NCBI RefSeq assembly: GCF_002002905.1
Contig: NZ_CP019509.1
Location: 868,001 to 932,000 of the forward strand
Direction of reading: 5' to 3'
Length of the DNA stretch: 64,000 nt
DNA from: Aquaspirillum sp. LM1
GTDB lineage: Bacteria > Pseudomonadota > Gammaproteobacteria > Burkholderiales > Aquaspirillaceae
Shown: in pieces, positions 45,984-56,175 of the stretch
Numbering within the stretch: the stretch's first letter is position 1
Layout of the letters: every line of letters starts with the position of its first letter
Translations under genes and position numbers: made by a program
Notes under the pieces: generated by a model
Databases searched by the model: none
The model's input: the letters and a program-made list of their open reading frames with translations, nothing else
Told to the model about the DNA's origin: nothing

Positions 45984-48752
45984 ATGATAGAGAGATTCAC
46001 CCATGGATTCGTCGGTTTGATGAAGAACGGTCATTATATGCCAGTAAGCCTTCCCGTAGCCTCCCCCCTGACGCCAATTGCCGCGCTGTGCGCCGCGCGC
46101 GAGCATAGCCATTACCTGACCCGGCTGTTTGCCGCCAATCCGGCCCTGGCCGAGCGCATTGGCGACGAAGCCAGCTCGCCCTTCACCCTGGCGCACATGC
46201 AGGAAGGCTTTGCCAGCCTGCCCGCCGACAGCGAGGAGGCGCTCAAGCATAATCTGCGCAAATTGCGCCAGCGGATGATGGCGCACCTGATTACCCGCGA
46301 CATTGGCCGGCTGGCCGACCTGCACGAAGTGGTATCGACCATCAGCCTGTTTGCCGAGTTCTGCGTGACCACCGCACTGGCCCGGCTCAAGCCGCTGCTG
46401 GCCCACTACGGCGAGCCGGTGGGCGAAGAAAGCGGCGAAGTGCAATCGCTGATTGTGGTGGGCATGGGCAAGCTGGGCGGTGGCGAGCTGAATGTCAGCT
46501 CGGACATCGACCTGATTTTCATCTACCCGGAAGACGGCCAGACCCAGGGCGGCACCCGGCGCATCAGCAACCACGAATACTTCACCCTGCTGGGCAAAAA
46601 GCTGATTGCCGCCTTGTCCGAGCCCACCGGCGATGGTTTTGTCTTCCGCGTGGACATGCGCCTGCGCCCGTATGGTGATTCCGGCCCGCTGGTGATGAGC
46701 TTTGCCGCGCTGGAAAACTACCTGCTCAGCCAGGGCCGCGAATGGGAGCGCTATGCCTGGATCAAGGGCAAGGCGCTGACCGGCGACGCCGACGGGCTGA
46801 ACGCGCTGATCCGGCCCTTTGTTTACCGCAAGTATCTGGATTACAACGCCTACGGTGCCATGCGCGAGCTGTACGCGCAAATCCAGCGCGAAGTGGCGCG
46901 CCGCGAGCTGACCGACAATGTCAAGCTGGGTGCCGGCGGCATCCGCGAGGTGGAATTCATCGCCCAGGTGTTTCAGCTGATTCGCGGCGGTCGGGAAAAA
47001 AGCCTGCAAGTGCGCAGCACCCGCGAAGCCATGGCGCGGCTGGCCGAGCTCAAGCTGCTGGAGCCAGAAACCGTCAGCGAGCTGCTTGAGGCTTACACCT
47101 TCTTGCGCGATGTCGAGCACCGCCTGCAATACCTGGACGACCAGCAAACGCAAACCCTGCCCGGCAGCGACGACAGCCGGCTGCGGATTGCCCTGAGCAT
47201 GGGCTTTGCCGACTGGGAGCTGTTTGTCGCCGCGCTTAACCGCCAGCGCAAACGGGTGAACCGCCACTTTGAGCAGGTGTTTCTGCTGCCCAGCGAGCAG
47301 CACGGCGACCACCCCTTGGCCAGCCTGTGGCAGGACGTGGGCGAAGCCAGCGATTCGGTGGTGGACCGGCTGGCGGCGCAGGGCTATCACGATGCCCCGG
47401 CAGTGGCGCACCAGTTGGCCACCCTGGCGCGCAGCCAGCGCTACCAGCAGCTGCCCACCGCCACGCGCAAACGGTTTGACGCGCTGATTCCACCGCTGAT
47501 TGAAGTGTCGGCGCAATGCCCTAACCCGGACATCACCCTCACCCGCATCATCAACCTGATGGAAGCCATCAGCCGCCGCGCGCCCTATCTGGCGCTGCTG
47601 ACCGAATACCCGCAAACCCTGCGCCGGCTGGCCACGCTGTATTCGGCCAGCCCGTGGGTGTCCACCTACCTGACCAAGCACCCCATCCTGCTGGACGAAC
47701 TGCTCGACGCCCGCGTGCTGTACGCCGAGCCAGACTGGCCGGCACAGGCCGCCCAGCTGGAACAGCAAATGGCCGAGTGCGACCGCGACGTGGAAGCCAA
47801 AATGGACACCCTGCGCCATGTGCAGCACGCCCAGCAGTTTCGTCTGGTGGCGCAGGATCTGGCCGGCATGTGGCCGCTGGAAGCCTTGTCCGACCAGCTC
47901 TCGCAGCTGGCCGACATGGTGCTGGACACCACCTTGCGCCACGCCTGGCAAGACGTGGCCAAGCGCCATGCCAACACCCCGCGCTTTGCCATCGTCGGCT
48001 ACGGCAAGTTGGGCGGCAAGGAACTGGGCTACGCCTCCGACCTCGACCTGATCTTTTTATACGACGACGACCACCCGGACGCCGCCGACTGCTACGCCCG
48101 GCTGGCACGCAAGCTGTCGGCGTGGATGACCAGCGCCACCCCGGCAGGCATTCTGTACGACATCGACCTGCGCCTGCGCCCCAATGGCCAGTCTGGCCTG
48201 CTGGTCAGCACGGTGGAAGCCTTCCGCGACTACCAGGCGCGTGATGCCTGGCTGTGGGAACACCAGGCGCTCACCCGCGCGCGGTTTGTCGCTGGCGACA
48301 GCCGCATTGGCGATGCCTTTGAAAAAGTGCGCTTTGACGTGCTGGCGCTGCCACGCGAACTGGCCGGCCTGCGCCACGAAGTGCTGACCATGCGCGAACG
48401 CATGCTGGAAACCCACCCAGCGCAGCCAGACAAGCTCAAGCACGCCCGAGGCGGGATTATTGATCTGGAGTTTATTGTCCAGTATCTGGTGCTGGCCTAC
48501 ACCCACTATCACCCGGAACTGGCCGGCAATATCGGCAATATCGCCCTGCTGCGCCTGGCCGCCAACGCCGGGCTGATTGAACACGACCTGGCCGAAGCCT
48601 GCCAGGCCGCCTACCGGCATTATCGCCGCCTGCAGCATGCCCAGCGGCTGAACGAACACGCCAGCGTGGAAGTAGACGACGTGCTGCTGCGCCACTACAG
48701 CGACGTACAGGCGCTGTGGCAGGCGGTGTTTGGGGAAACCAGCGGAAACTGA
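45984..48752 (+). CDS. glnE: Bifunctional glutamine synthetase adenylyltransferase/adenylyl-removing enzyme
   Basis: Controls glutamine synthetase by adding and removing AMP on a Tyr, in response to PII. 922 aa. Two nucleotidyltransferase domains are present: the first with GMGKLGGGELNVSSDIDLIFIY (de-adenylylation) and the second with GYGKLGGKELGYASDLDLIFLY (adenylylation), joined by a helical middle. The ATG at 45984 is only 20 bp from the yhdP start; ATGs at 46020 and 46038 are alternatives that would leave more room for promoters. A strong hairpin follows. Confidence 0.95.
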   Translation: MIERFTHGFVGLMKNGHYMPVSLPVASPLTPIAALCAAREHSHYLTRLFAANPALAERIGDEASSPFTLAHMQEGFASLPADSEEALKHNLRKLRQRMMAHLITRDIGRLADLHEVVSTISLFAEFCVTTALARLKPLLAHYGEPVGEESGEVQSLIVVGMGKLGGGELNVSSDIDLIFIYPEDGQTQGGTRRISNHEYFTLLGKKLIAALSEPTGDGFVFRVDMRLRPYGDSGPLVMSFAALENYLLSQGREWERYAWIKGKALTGDADGLNALIRPFVYRKYLDYNAYGAMRELYAQIQREVARRELTDNVKLGAGGIREVEFIAQVFQLIRGGREKSLQVRSTREAMARLAELKLLEPETVSELLEAYTFLRDVEHRLQYLDDQQTQTLPGSDDSRLRIALSMGFADWELFVAALNRQRKRVNRHFEQVFLLPSEQHGDHPLASLWQDVGEASDSVVDRLAAQGYHDAPAVAHQLATLARSQRYQQLPTATRKRFDALIPPLIEVSAQCPNPDITLTRIINLMEAISRRAPYLALLTEYPQTLRRLATLYSASPWVSTYLTKHPILLDELLDARVLYAEPDWPAQAAQLEQQMAECDRDVEAKMDTLRHVQHAQQFRLVAQDLAGMWPLEALSDQLSQLADMVLDTTLRHAWQDVAKRHANTPRFAIVGYGKLGGKELGYASDLDLIFLYDDDHPDAADCYARLARKLSAWMTSATPAGILYDIDLRLRPNGQSGLLVSTVEAFRDYQARDAWLWEHQALTRARFVAGDSRIGDAFEKVRFDVLALPRELAGLRHEVLTMRERMLETHPAQPDKLKHARGGIIDLEFIVQYLVLAYTHYHPELAGNIGNIALLRLAANAGLIEHDLAEACQAAYRHYRRLQHAQRLNEHASVEVDDVLLRHYSDVQALWQAVFGETSGN

Positions 48753-48777
48753 AAGAAGCGCGGAATGAATCGGTATT

Positions 48778-48802
48778 CCCAACCGGGCCTGGCCCGGTTG
48801 GG
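48778..48802 (+). terminator. Hairpin after glnE
   Basis: CCCAACCGGGCC (48778-48789) pairs with GGCCCGGTTGGG (48791-48802). There is no T-run; probable but atypical terminator. Confidence 0.55.
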
Positions 48803-48830
48803 GGGGCGTCTGCCAGTAGTCAGTCACGTT

Positions 48831-49165
48831 GAAATACAAGGGCATATGCGAGCAAGCTGGCGTCGGGCATCTCTATTTGTTCTGTTAAAACAAATCCTTG
48901 CCTTGCCACAGCGAAGCACCCGCCGCGCTTTACCCCGCCATTCCCGCGCAGGCGGGAATCCAGGGGCATCCACAGCGTGCAGCGGGGCAAGTTCTCACGA
49001 CCGCCCCACAATGCCAACCCCCCACGGCGCACGCTGTGGCGCGGCCTGGGTTCCCGCCTGCGCGGGAACGACAAGTGAGGTGAGGCTTATGCCGAAAGAG
49101 GTCTGGTCACCCATCACCTTGAAACGCAAAGGCACATGCGAGCGAGCTGACGTTGAGCATCCGCA
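48831..49165. repeat. Dispersed repeat, composite inverted copies
   Basis: Two inverted units around TTCCCGCGCAGGCGGGAA (48941 region on plus, 49050 region on minus), each followed by a CCACAGCGTGC block. The outer boxes GCGAGCAAGCTGGCGTCGGGCAT (48848-48870) and GCGAGCGAGCTGACGTTGAGCAT (49139-49161) are direct copies of one another. The right half is the same sequence, inverted, as 2724-2880. The 459-bp gap between glnE and the next gene holds nothing else. Confidence 0.75.
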
Positions 49166-49211
49166 CCAATCCAATAATGATCGGTTTATATCATGATGAA
49201 TCACTACTGGT

Positions 49212-49586
49212 TCAATGCCGGGCCGATTTATCGCCCGACTTGCGCGACTGCTGCTGGCACGGCGTGGCGCAGCGCTGGCAGTCGGCGCTGCTGAAGCCGG
49301 CGTTGTCCAGCGATTGCTGCAGCGCACACACCGAGCGGCGGCAGGCGATGAAGCGGATGTTTTCCTGCGCGGCCAGCGAGCGGAAATGCTTCATCACATT
49401 GTGGCCAAGGAAGTCGGTAAACAGAATCAGCAGGTCGGTGCCCGCCGGTAGACGGTCTTGCTTGCGCTGGTGGGCGCTGTTGCGCCCGGTGAGGTGGCGG
49501 TGGATCTGTATGCCGTAGCCGTCCAGCACGGCAGGAATATTGCCCAGGGTGTCGGCACCCACCAGCATGGCTTGCATTGCGTTCAT
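49212..49586 (-). CDS. DUF2325 domain protein, iron-regulated
   Basis: Small protein of 124 aa with the DUF2325 signatures MLVGADTLGNIPAVL, GTDLLILFTDFLGHNVMKHF and FIACRRSVCAL, plus a C-terminal CQRCATPC cluster that could bind a metal. The exact function of the family is unknown; members often sit with iron-uptake genes. A Fur-box-like sequence lies 17 bases upstream of the ATG at 49586, and TTGGAG is the ribosome site. No iron transporter is adjacent. Confidence 0.82.
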   Translation of the reverse strand: MNAMQAMLVGADTLGNIPAVLDGYGIQIHRHLTGRNSAHQRKQDRLPAGTDLLILFTDFLGHNVMKHFRSLAAQENIRFIACRRSVCALQQSLDNAGFSSADCQRCATPCQQQSRKSGDKSARH

Positions 49587-49602
49587 CGCACGAACTCCAA
49601 TA

Positions 49603-49621
49603 AATGATAACCATTATCATC
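49603..49621 (-). promoter_or_regulatory. Fur box upstream of DUF2325 gene
   Basis: AATGATAACCATTATCATC on the plus strand closely resembles the 19-bp Fur consensus (GATAATGATAATCATTATC). It sits just before the ribosome site, so Fur-Fe(II) should block transcription. Confidence 0.8.
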
Positions 49622-49701
49622 TTATAAAGTGCGTGCGCTGACAAGCGCTTTTCACCGTGCGGCCAGCAGTTGGTGTGGCGCATGCCACACCAGGGCAATA
49701 C

Positions 49702-50322
49702 TCAGCCCGCTGTGACGCCGCGCTCGGCCAGCAGGCGCTCCACCGTATCCACAATCACCTGGGTTTGCGGGTCGATTTCAATATTCACCCGCTCGCCGGC
49801 ACTGCGCCAGCCCAGGCTGGTGCGCGCCAGGGTTTCCGGAATCAGATGCACGCAAAACGCATTGCCGCGCACCTCGCCAATGGTCAGGCTGCAACCATCG
49901 ATGCCGATATAACCCTTGGTAAACAAAAAGCGCGCGTGCTCCGCCGGCAGGCGAAACCAGGTGGTGCGGTTATTGGGGGTGTCGATCACCTCAATCACCT
50001 CGGCGGTGCACAGCACATGGCCGCTCATGGCGTGGCCGCCAATTTCTGCGCCAAAGCGGGCGGCGCGTTCGATATTCACCCGGCTGCCCACCGTCACCTC
50101 GCCCAGATTGGTGCAGGCCAGGGTTTCCTGCATCAGGTCAAAGCTCACCCGCTGGCCGTCAATCGCCGTCACCGTCAGGCAGCAGCCGTTATGCGCCACC
50201 GACGCGCCCGGCTCCAGGCCGTCGCACCAGTCGGCAGGCAGCGCCAGCACATGGGTCTGAAAATTTTCTTTGGCGTCAATCGCCACCACTTCTGCCGTGC
50301 CCGCCACAATTCCGGTAAACAT
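49702..50322 (-). CDS. ribE: Riboflavin synthase alpha subunit
   Basis: Dismutates 6,7-dimethyl-8-ribityllumazine to riboflavin. 206 aa with two lumazine-binding repeats: residues 1-95 (MFTGIVAGTAEV, NGCCLTVTAIDG, DLMQETLACTNLG) and 96-200 (GHVLCTAEVIEV, GCSLTIGEV, IPETLARTSLG). The start MFTGIV is invariant in the family. It stands alone here, without ribBA or ribH, and no FMN riboswitch is visible upstream. Confidence 0.96.
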   Translation of the reverse strand: MFTGIVAGTAEVVAIDAKENFQTHVLALPADWCDGLEPGASVAHNGCCLTVTAIDGQRVSFDLMQETLACTNLGEVTVGSRVNIERAARFGAEIGGHAMSGHVLCTAEVIEVIDTPNNRTTWFRLPAEHARFLFTKGYIGIDGCSLTIGEVRGNAFCVHLIPETLARTSLGWRSAGERVNIEIDPQTQVIVDTVERLLAERGVTAG

Positions 50323-50471
50323 GGGTCAATGCCTCGCAACAGATGAACAATCCGCCGATTGTACCCTGCTGGCCCGCCGGCTTGCTGCACTGCAAGGTTT
50401 TTTCTGCGCAAGCATTTTCCCGCTGACCATAATCCATTACAATTCAACGCTTTTCCCGCACCGGCCCCCTC

Positions 50472-52082
<1,611 letters not shown>

Positions 52083-52118
52083 CCGGCAGCTTGCCCACCG
52101 CTGACCACCACCCCCAAT

Positions 52119-52148
52119 ACCGCGCCAGAGCCAAACACCTGGCGCGGT
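52119..52148. terminator. Hairpin between prfC and DUF2322 gene
   Basis: ACCGCGCCAG (52119-52128) pairs with CTGGCGCGGT (52139-52148) between convergent genes. No T-run. Confidence 0.5.
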
Positions 52149-52170
52149 GTTGCAGATGGCACCACACGGT

Positions 52171-52503
52171 TCAGGCCAGCGCTTCCAGCTGGCAGCTCAG
52201 CGTAGCGCCGCCCTGTTCGGCAATGGCCAGCAGGCGGTCGATGTTCGGGTGCGCGCCAGGGCGGGCGCGTGCATCAGCCGTGTGTTCGGCAAACAGCACC
52301 AGGCCATGGCGGGCGGCGGCGGCGTCAATCTGGCCAAACTGCTGGTAGAGCGCATGGTAGACCGCCAGCGAACCAGCCTGGCCAGGTTTGTTTTCCAGCC
52401 GGGCCACCTGGCCGCTGGCGTTGTGCAGGGTCAGTGCCCCCAGGTGGGTCACCGCTGGCAGGCTGGCCAGTACGTCGCGAAACAGGGTGGGGGTGGCAGT
52501 CAT
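52171..52503 (-). CDS. DUF2322 family protein
   Basis: Protein of 110 aa with the family text LENKPGQAGSLAVYHALYQQFG and LFAEHTADARARPGAHPNIDRLL. Function unknown; no membrane or signal segment. The ATG at 52503 has AAGGAC upstream. It lies 30 bp downstream of the cation transporter gene on the same strand and may be co-transcribed with it. Confidence 0.8.
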   Translation of the reverse strand: MTATPTLFRDVLASLPAVTHLGALTLHNASGQVARLENKPGQAGSLAVYHALYQQFGQIDAAAARHGLVLFAEHTADARARPGAHPNIDRLLAIAEQGGATLSCQLEALA

Positions 52504-52533
52504 GGCAAGTCCTTTTCTGTGGCCGTCAGGCCG

Positions 52534-53478
52534 TCAATCATGGTTGTCGGGTTCAACAAACGACCATTTTACCTGAGGAAAGCGGGCGCGAATGGCCACT
52601 TCCAGGCTGTTGATCTGCTCGATGGCCTGCTGTTCCTGCTGCGGATGAACCTTGCATGCCAGCATCACATACGGGCCCATTTGCAGGGTAATCAGCCGGT
52701 ACAGACGGCGTACTTCTGGTCGCGCTTCGATAAAACGGCTCAGTTCGGCTTCAATCTCTGCTCCGGCCGACTGGCCAATCATCAGGCCGTAGATTTCCCG
52801 CATCAGCGTCAGCGAAATCAGCACCAGAATCCCGCCCACCACCATGGAACCCAGCGCGTCGAATACCGGGTTGCCGGTAGCCAGCGACAACAGCAACGAG
52901 ACAAAGGCCACCAACAGGCCGGCCAGCGCGGCAATGTCTTCGGCCAGCACCACAATCAGCTCGCTTTGCCGGCTGTCGCGGTAAAACTGCCACAGCGAGC
53001 GGCCCCCGGCGATGGCACGGATGTCCTTGACGCACTTGCTCAGTGAAATGGCTTCGGCCAGCACGCTGTACGCCAGCACCCCCATGATCAGATACGGCAG
53101 CGGCAGGCTGAACGACCAGCCCAGTACATGCATTTCGCGCGCGCTCAAATCCGGCGCATGGCCGCTTTGCAGGGTGTGCCAGCCTTCGTACAGGGCAAAC
53201 AGCCCGCCCAGGCCAAACAGCATCATCGCCACAATGAAGCCCCAGAAATAACTGGCCTTGCCGTAACCCAGCGGATGGTCGGCGTCGGGCGCTCTGGCCG
53301 ACTGGCGAATGCCCCAGAACAGCAGCACCTGGTTGGCGCAATCGGCAAAGCTGTGAATCGCCTCAGCCAGCATCGAGCTGGACTGGGTCAGTGCGGCGGC
53401 AATGCTCTTGACAATGGCAATGGAGAGATTGGCAAACAGCGCGTAGACAATCGCGCCGGTAGAAGAATGACCGCTCAT
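52534..53478 (-). CDS. Cation diffusion facilitator family transporter
   Basis: Inner-membrane metal:proton antiporter of 314 aa (CDF family) that exports divalent metals, often Zn(II). Six hydrophobic helices; metal-site helices contain SSSMLAEAIHSFADCANQ (helix 2) and VVLAEDIAALAGLLVAF (helix 5, with E and D where most members have HxxxD). DADHPLGYGKASYFW is the conserved loop. A cytoplasmic C-terminal domain (residues about 225-310) ends in His-containing text. The E-D variant in helix 5 may shift metal choice; this is inference. Confidence 0.88.
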   Translation of the reverse strand: MSGHSSTGAIVYALFANLSIAIVKSIAAALTQSSSMLAEAIHSFADCANQVLLFWGIRQSARAPDADHPLGYGKASYFWGFIVAMMLFGLGGLFALYEGWHTLQSGHAPDLSAREMHVLGWSFSLPLPYLIMGVLAYSVLAEAISLSKCVKDIRAIAGGRSLWQFYRDSRQSELIVVLAEDIAALAGLLVAFVSLLLSLATGNPVFDALGSMVVGGILVLISLTLMREIYGLMIGQSAGAEIEAELSRFIEARPEVRRLYRLITLQMGPYVMLACKVHPQQEQQAIEQINSLEVAIRARFPQVKWSFVEPDNHD

Positions 53479-53593
53479 GGCAACAGTTCAAAAGAGATAA
53501 AGCCGCTATCTTGCCACGCTTTGCCGCAAAGGTTGTGCGCAACAGTCAGGTGCAAACCACGTCGGCGCCCTGACATGCGCCGACGTCTCCGGT

Positions 53594-54139
53594 TTACTTA
53601 TTGACCAGATAGCGTTGTGACATCTGGCGGAACATCGGGTCGCCCGAGCTGCGCAGCAGCTCAAACAGCACCATTTCCCGGCTGACCAGCCACACCCCGG
53701 CCTGCTGGTAACGCAGCAGCGCGGTGTCCAGATCGTGCTGGGCGCGGCTGCTGATGCCGTCGGTGACGACAAATACCTCCTTGCCGGCCGCCTTGAGCTC
53801 CAGCGCGGTTTGCAGCACGCACACATGCGCTTCCATCCCGACCAGCACCACCTGGCGACGCGCCATCAGGCTGTCGGGCAGGCACTGGGCAGCCACGCAG
53901 GAAAAGTGTTTTTTTTCCACCACAGGTGCATCCGGGCACAGCCTGGCCAGCGCCTCGACGGTGTGGCCCAGCCCGGACGGGTATTGTTCAGACAGCACCA
54001 CCGGCAGGCCAAGATCGACCGAGGCCTGCAGCAGCCAGCCCACCCGGTTGACCAGACCTTGCGGGTCAAGCACCGCCGGCAACAGTTTTTCCTGAATGTC
54101 CACCACCAGCAGGGTGGCGTTGTCACGTTGAATCAGCAT
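53594..54139 (-). CDS. Isochorismatase-family hydrolase
   Basis: Cysteine hydrolase of 181 aa. The triad is visible as D (LLVVDIQEKLLP), K (VVEKKHFSC) and C (GMEAHVCVLQTALEL). Short YcaC-like members of this family act on diverse amides; the substrate is not predictable. The ATG at 54139 (MLIQRDNATLLVVD) follows a GAGAACACC stretch. It lies 33 bp downstream of a glutathione S-transferase gene on the same strand, so the two may be one unit. Confidence 0.88.
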   Translation of the reverse strand: MLIQRDNATLLVVDIQEKLLPAVLDPQGLVNRVGWLLQASVDLGLPVVLSEQYPSGLGHTVEALARLCPDAPVVEKKHFSCVAAQCLPDSLMARRQVVLVGMEAHVCVLQTALELKAAGKEVFVVTDGISSRAQHDLDTALLRYQQAGVWLVSREMVLFELLRSSGDPMFRQMSQRYLVNK

Positions 54140-54172
54140 GTGGTGTTCTCTTCTTTTGTTCGATATCGGGCA

Positions 54173-54832
54173 TCAGCCCTGGCGATAAGGTTCGGCCTGG
54201 GCAATCACTTCGCTTTCGGCGCACGCGTCGGCATACCAGGCCTGCAAGGCCGGCAGCGCCAGAATGGTATCAGCATAGCAGGCCGCCACGCCATCCAGCG
54301 CGACGCCGTAGGTGTGCAGGCGGCACACCACCGGGGCAAACATGGCATCGGCGTAGCTGAACGGCCCAAACAGGAAGGCCCCGTGCTGGCTGTGGCGCTG
54401 ACGCAAGCCCTGCCAGATGGCCTGAATCCTGGCGATATCGGCCAGTACTTCCGGGGTGTGGCCGCAGCCGGGCAGGCTGGCGCGCAGATTCATTGGCATC
54501 TGGCTGCGCAGCGCGGCAAACCCGGCGTGCATTTCTGCGCTGACCGAGCGCGCCTCGGCGCGCAGGCGGGCATTGCTGGGCCACAGCCCGTGTTCGGGAA
54601 AGCGTTCGGCCAGGTATTCGCCAATCGCCAGCGAATCCCACACCACCAGTTCGCCGTCCTTCAATGCCGGCACCTTGCCCGATGGTGACACCGCCAGCAG
54701 GCGGCTGGCGCTGTCTGGCTGGTACAGCGGAATACGGGCCTCGCGAAACGGGATGTCCAGCTGGCGCAGCGCCAGCCAGGGCCGCAACGACCAGGAAGAG
54801 TAATTCTTGTTGCCAAGATAGAGCGTGAGCAT
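54173..54832 (-). CDS. Glutathione S-transferase family protein
   Basis: Cytosolic GST of 219 aa. The N-terminal thioredoxin-fold domain includes LYLGNKNYSSWSLRPWLALR with the likely catalytic Ser of the zeta/YfcF-like type, and the glutathione-binding SPSGKVPALKDG and WDSLAIGEYLAERFPE. The C-terminal helical domain covers residues about 90-210. The role could be detoxification or maleylacetoacetate-type isomerisation; the neighbours do not decide. Confidence 0.88.
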   Translation of the reverse strand: MLTLYLGNKNYSSWSLRPWLALRQLDIPFREARIPLYQPDSASRLLAVSPSGKVPALKDGELVVWDSLAIGEYLAERFPEHGLWPSNARLRAEARSVSAEMHAGFAALRSQMPMNLRASLPGCGHTPEVLADIARIQAIWQGLRQRHSQHGAFLFGPFSYADAMFAPVVCRLHTYGVALDGVAACYADTILALPALQAWYADACAESEVIAQAEPYRQG

Positions 54833-54898
54833 GCCGATACCTTCGTCATGACGGGAGAGACTGCCAGACTACATGCGAGCCATGGAAAAAAACAAGCC

Positions 54899-55291
54899 TC
54901 AGTTGGCCGATTTGATCCGCTGCCCCGCCAGCTGGTGCAGGCCGGCCCCCAGTGCCAGGCTGATCCACAGCGCATTGGCCATCGGAAACCCAGACAGGCT
55001 TAGCGGCAAAATGCCCTGGACGGTATACGCCAGCCCTACCGCCAGATCAATCAGCTGGATGACAATCATGTTGCCAATCCAGAAGCGGTGCGCCTGTGGC
55101 TGGCGGGCTACCACCCACAGCCCGGCCCCATACGCCAGAAAACGCGCAGCCAGCATGCCAAGCGGATAATGTATGTCCTGCGCCACGGCACTGTGTCCCA
55201 TGGCTTGCAGCAGCCAGTCCGGCCCAAGCAAATACAGCAGCCCCAACACCAGTTGAATGCTTCCCACCAAACGTAGCACACTACCCAACAT
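54899..55291 (-). CDS. Small four-helix membrane protein of unknown function
   Basis: Protein of 130 aa with four hydrophobic segments (about residues 5-28, 45-65, 72-92, 98-122), resembling small DoxX-like or DUF-type membrane proteins without a clear match. The ATG at 55291 begins MLGSVLRLVGSIQ. Divergent from an HxlR-type regulator across 92 bp containing a palindrome, so it is probably regulated by that protein. Confidence 0.65.
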   Translation of the reverse strand: MLGSVLRLVGSIQLVLGLLYLLGPDWLLQAMGHSAVAQDIHYPLGMLAARFLAYGAGLWVVARQPQAHRFWIGNMIVIQLIDLAVGLAYTVQGILPLSLSGFPMANALWISLALGAGLHQLAGQRIKSAN

Positions 55292-55306
55292 AACTTGCCC
55301 TTTTAA

Positions 55307-55325
55307 TGTGAATAAATTTCACATA
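55307..55325. promoter_or_regulatory. Palindromic operator between membrane-protein gene and HxlR regulator
   Basis: ATGTGAATAAATTTCACAT: 7-bp arms ATGTGAA/TTCACAT around TAAAT, in the middle of the divergent intergenic region. Confidence 0.65.
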
Positions 55326-55383
55326 TGCTAGCAAGCCACACCCCTGCCCACAAGCAGGCACTTTTTATTCAGGAACTTACCGC

Positions 55384-55749
55384 ATGGAAACGGCTTTTTG
55401 CGACGAGCGCTGCCCGGTTCAGGCTACCGCCGAACTGATTCAGGGCAAATGGACAACCCGGCTGATTGGCGTGCTGCTGCCCGGCCCTTTGCGCTTTGCC
55501 GAGCTACAGCGCCAATTGCCCGGCATCAGCAGCAAGGTGCTGAGCGCCCGCCTGCATATGCTGCTGGCACATGAGCTGATTTCGCGCCAGGTGCTGCCCA
55601 GCGTGCCGCCCGGCACAGAATACCGGCTGACCCCACGCGGCGTGCAACTGGCTGGGGTGATTCAGTCGATGTATGCGTTTGGTCAGTTTCTGCTCAGCGC
55701 CGAGCTTGCGGACCCCATCGAGGACACGCAGGAAACCAGCCTGACATGA
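55384..55749 (+). CDS. HxlR-family helix-turn-helix regulator
   Basis: Winged-helix regulator of 121 aa. CPVQATAELIQGKWTTRLIGVLL with the near-N-terminal Cys, LRFAELQRQLPGISSKVLSARLHML as the recognition region, and EYRLTPRGVQL are all typical of the HxlR/MarR-like redox or electrophile sensors. It has two Cys (6 and 10) near the N-terminus that could sense oxidants. Probably acts on the palindrome in the divergent promoter. Overlaps the next, broken gene by 4 bp. Confidence 0.9.
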   Translation: METAFCDERCPVQATAELIQGKWTTRLIGVLLPGPLRFAELQRQLPGISSKVLSARLHMLLAHELISRQVLPSVPPGTEYRLTPRGVQLAGVIQSMYAFGQFLLSAELADPIEDTQETSLT

Positions 55750-56164
55750 GCCAACCCTTGCCTTCTCCACCCAGCCTGCTGGCACCGCCGCCACGGCTGT
55801 ATCTGGGCTGTCTGGCGCTGGCCATGGGCCTGCAATGCTTCTGGCCGCTGCCGCTGGGCATGCCGCTGAATGGGCGTCTGGCGCTGGGTGTCGGGCCGGC
55901 ACCTCGGGCAATCCGCGCCAGGATAGCCAGCACCTGGTGCGGCATGGCCCATTTGCCTGGTCGCGCAACCCGGTGTATGTGGCCATGACCGGGCTGTATG
56001 CCAGCCTGGCCGTGCTGGCCAATAGCGCCTGGCCCTGGTGGCTGTTGCCGCCCCTGCTGCTGGCCATGCAGCAGGGGGTGATTCGCCGCGAGGAAAGCTA
56101 TCTGCTGGCCCGATTCGGTGCCCCCTATGCCGACTATCTGCAACAGGTGCGCCGCTGGCTGTAA
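55746..56164 (+). pseudogene. Isoprenylcysteine methyltransferase-like membrane protein, frameshifted
   Basis: Two frames together encode one protein of the ICMT/PEMT membrane methyltransferase family. Frame 1 (55746 to about 55885) gives the first helix (LYLGCLALAMGLQCFWPLPL). Frame 2 (about 55890-56164) gives GTSGNPRQDSQHLVRHGPFA, WSRNPVYVAMTGLYA and the C-terminal REESYLLARFGAPYADYLQQVRRWL. About 20 residues that normally join the two parts (second helix and FRRAGT start) are missing, so a deletion of non-multiple-of-three length best explains it. A sequencing error alone would not account for the missing helix. Confidence 0.75.
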
Positions 56165-56175
56165 CGCACGCCAGA

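Noticed and set aside
55308-55324. TGTGA...TCACA as a CRP site
   Set aside because: The spacer is 7 bases, not the 6 needed for CRP, and the position suits the local HxlR regulator better.
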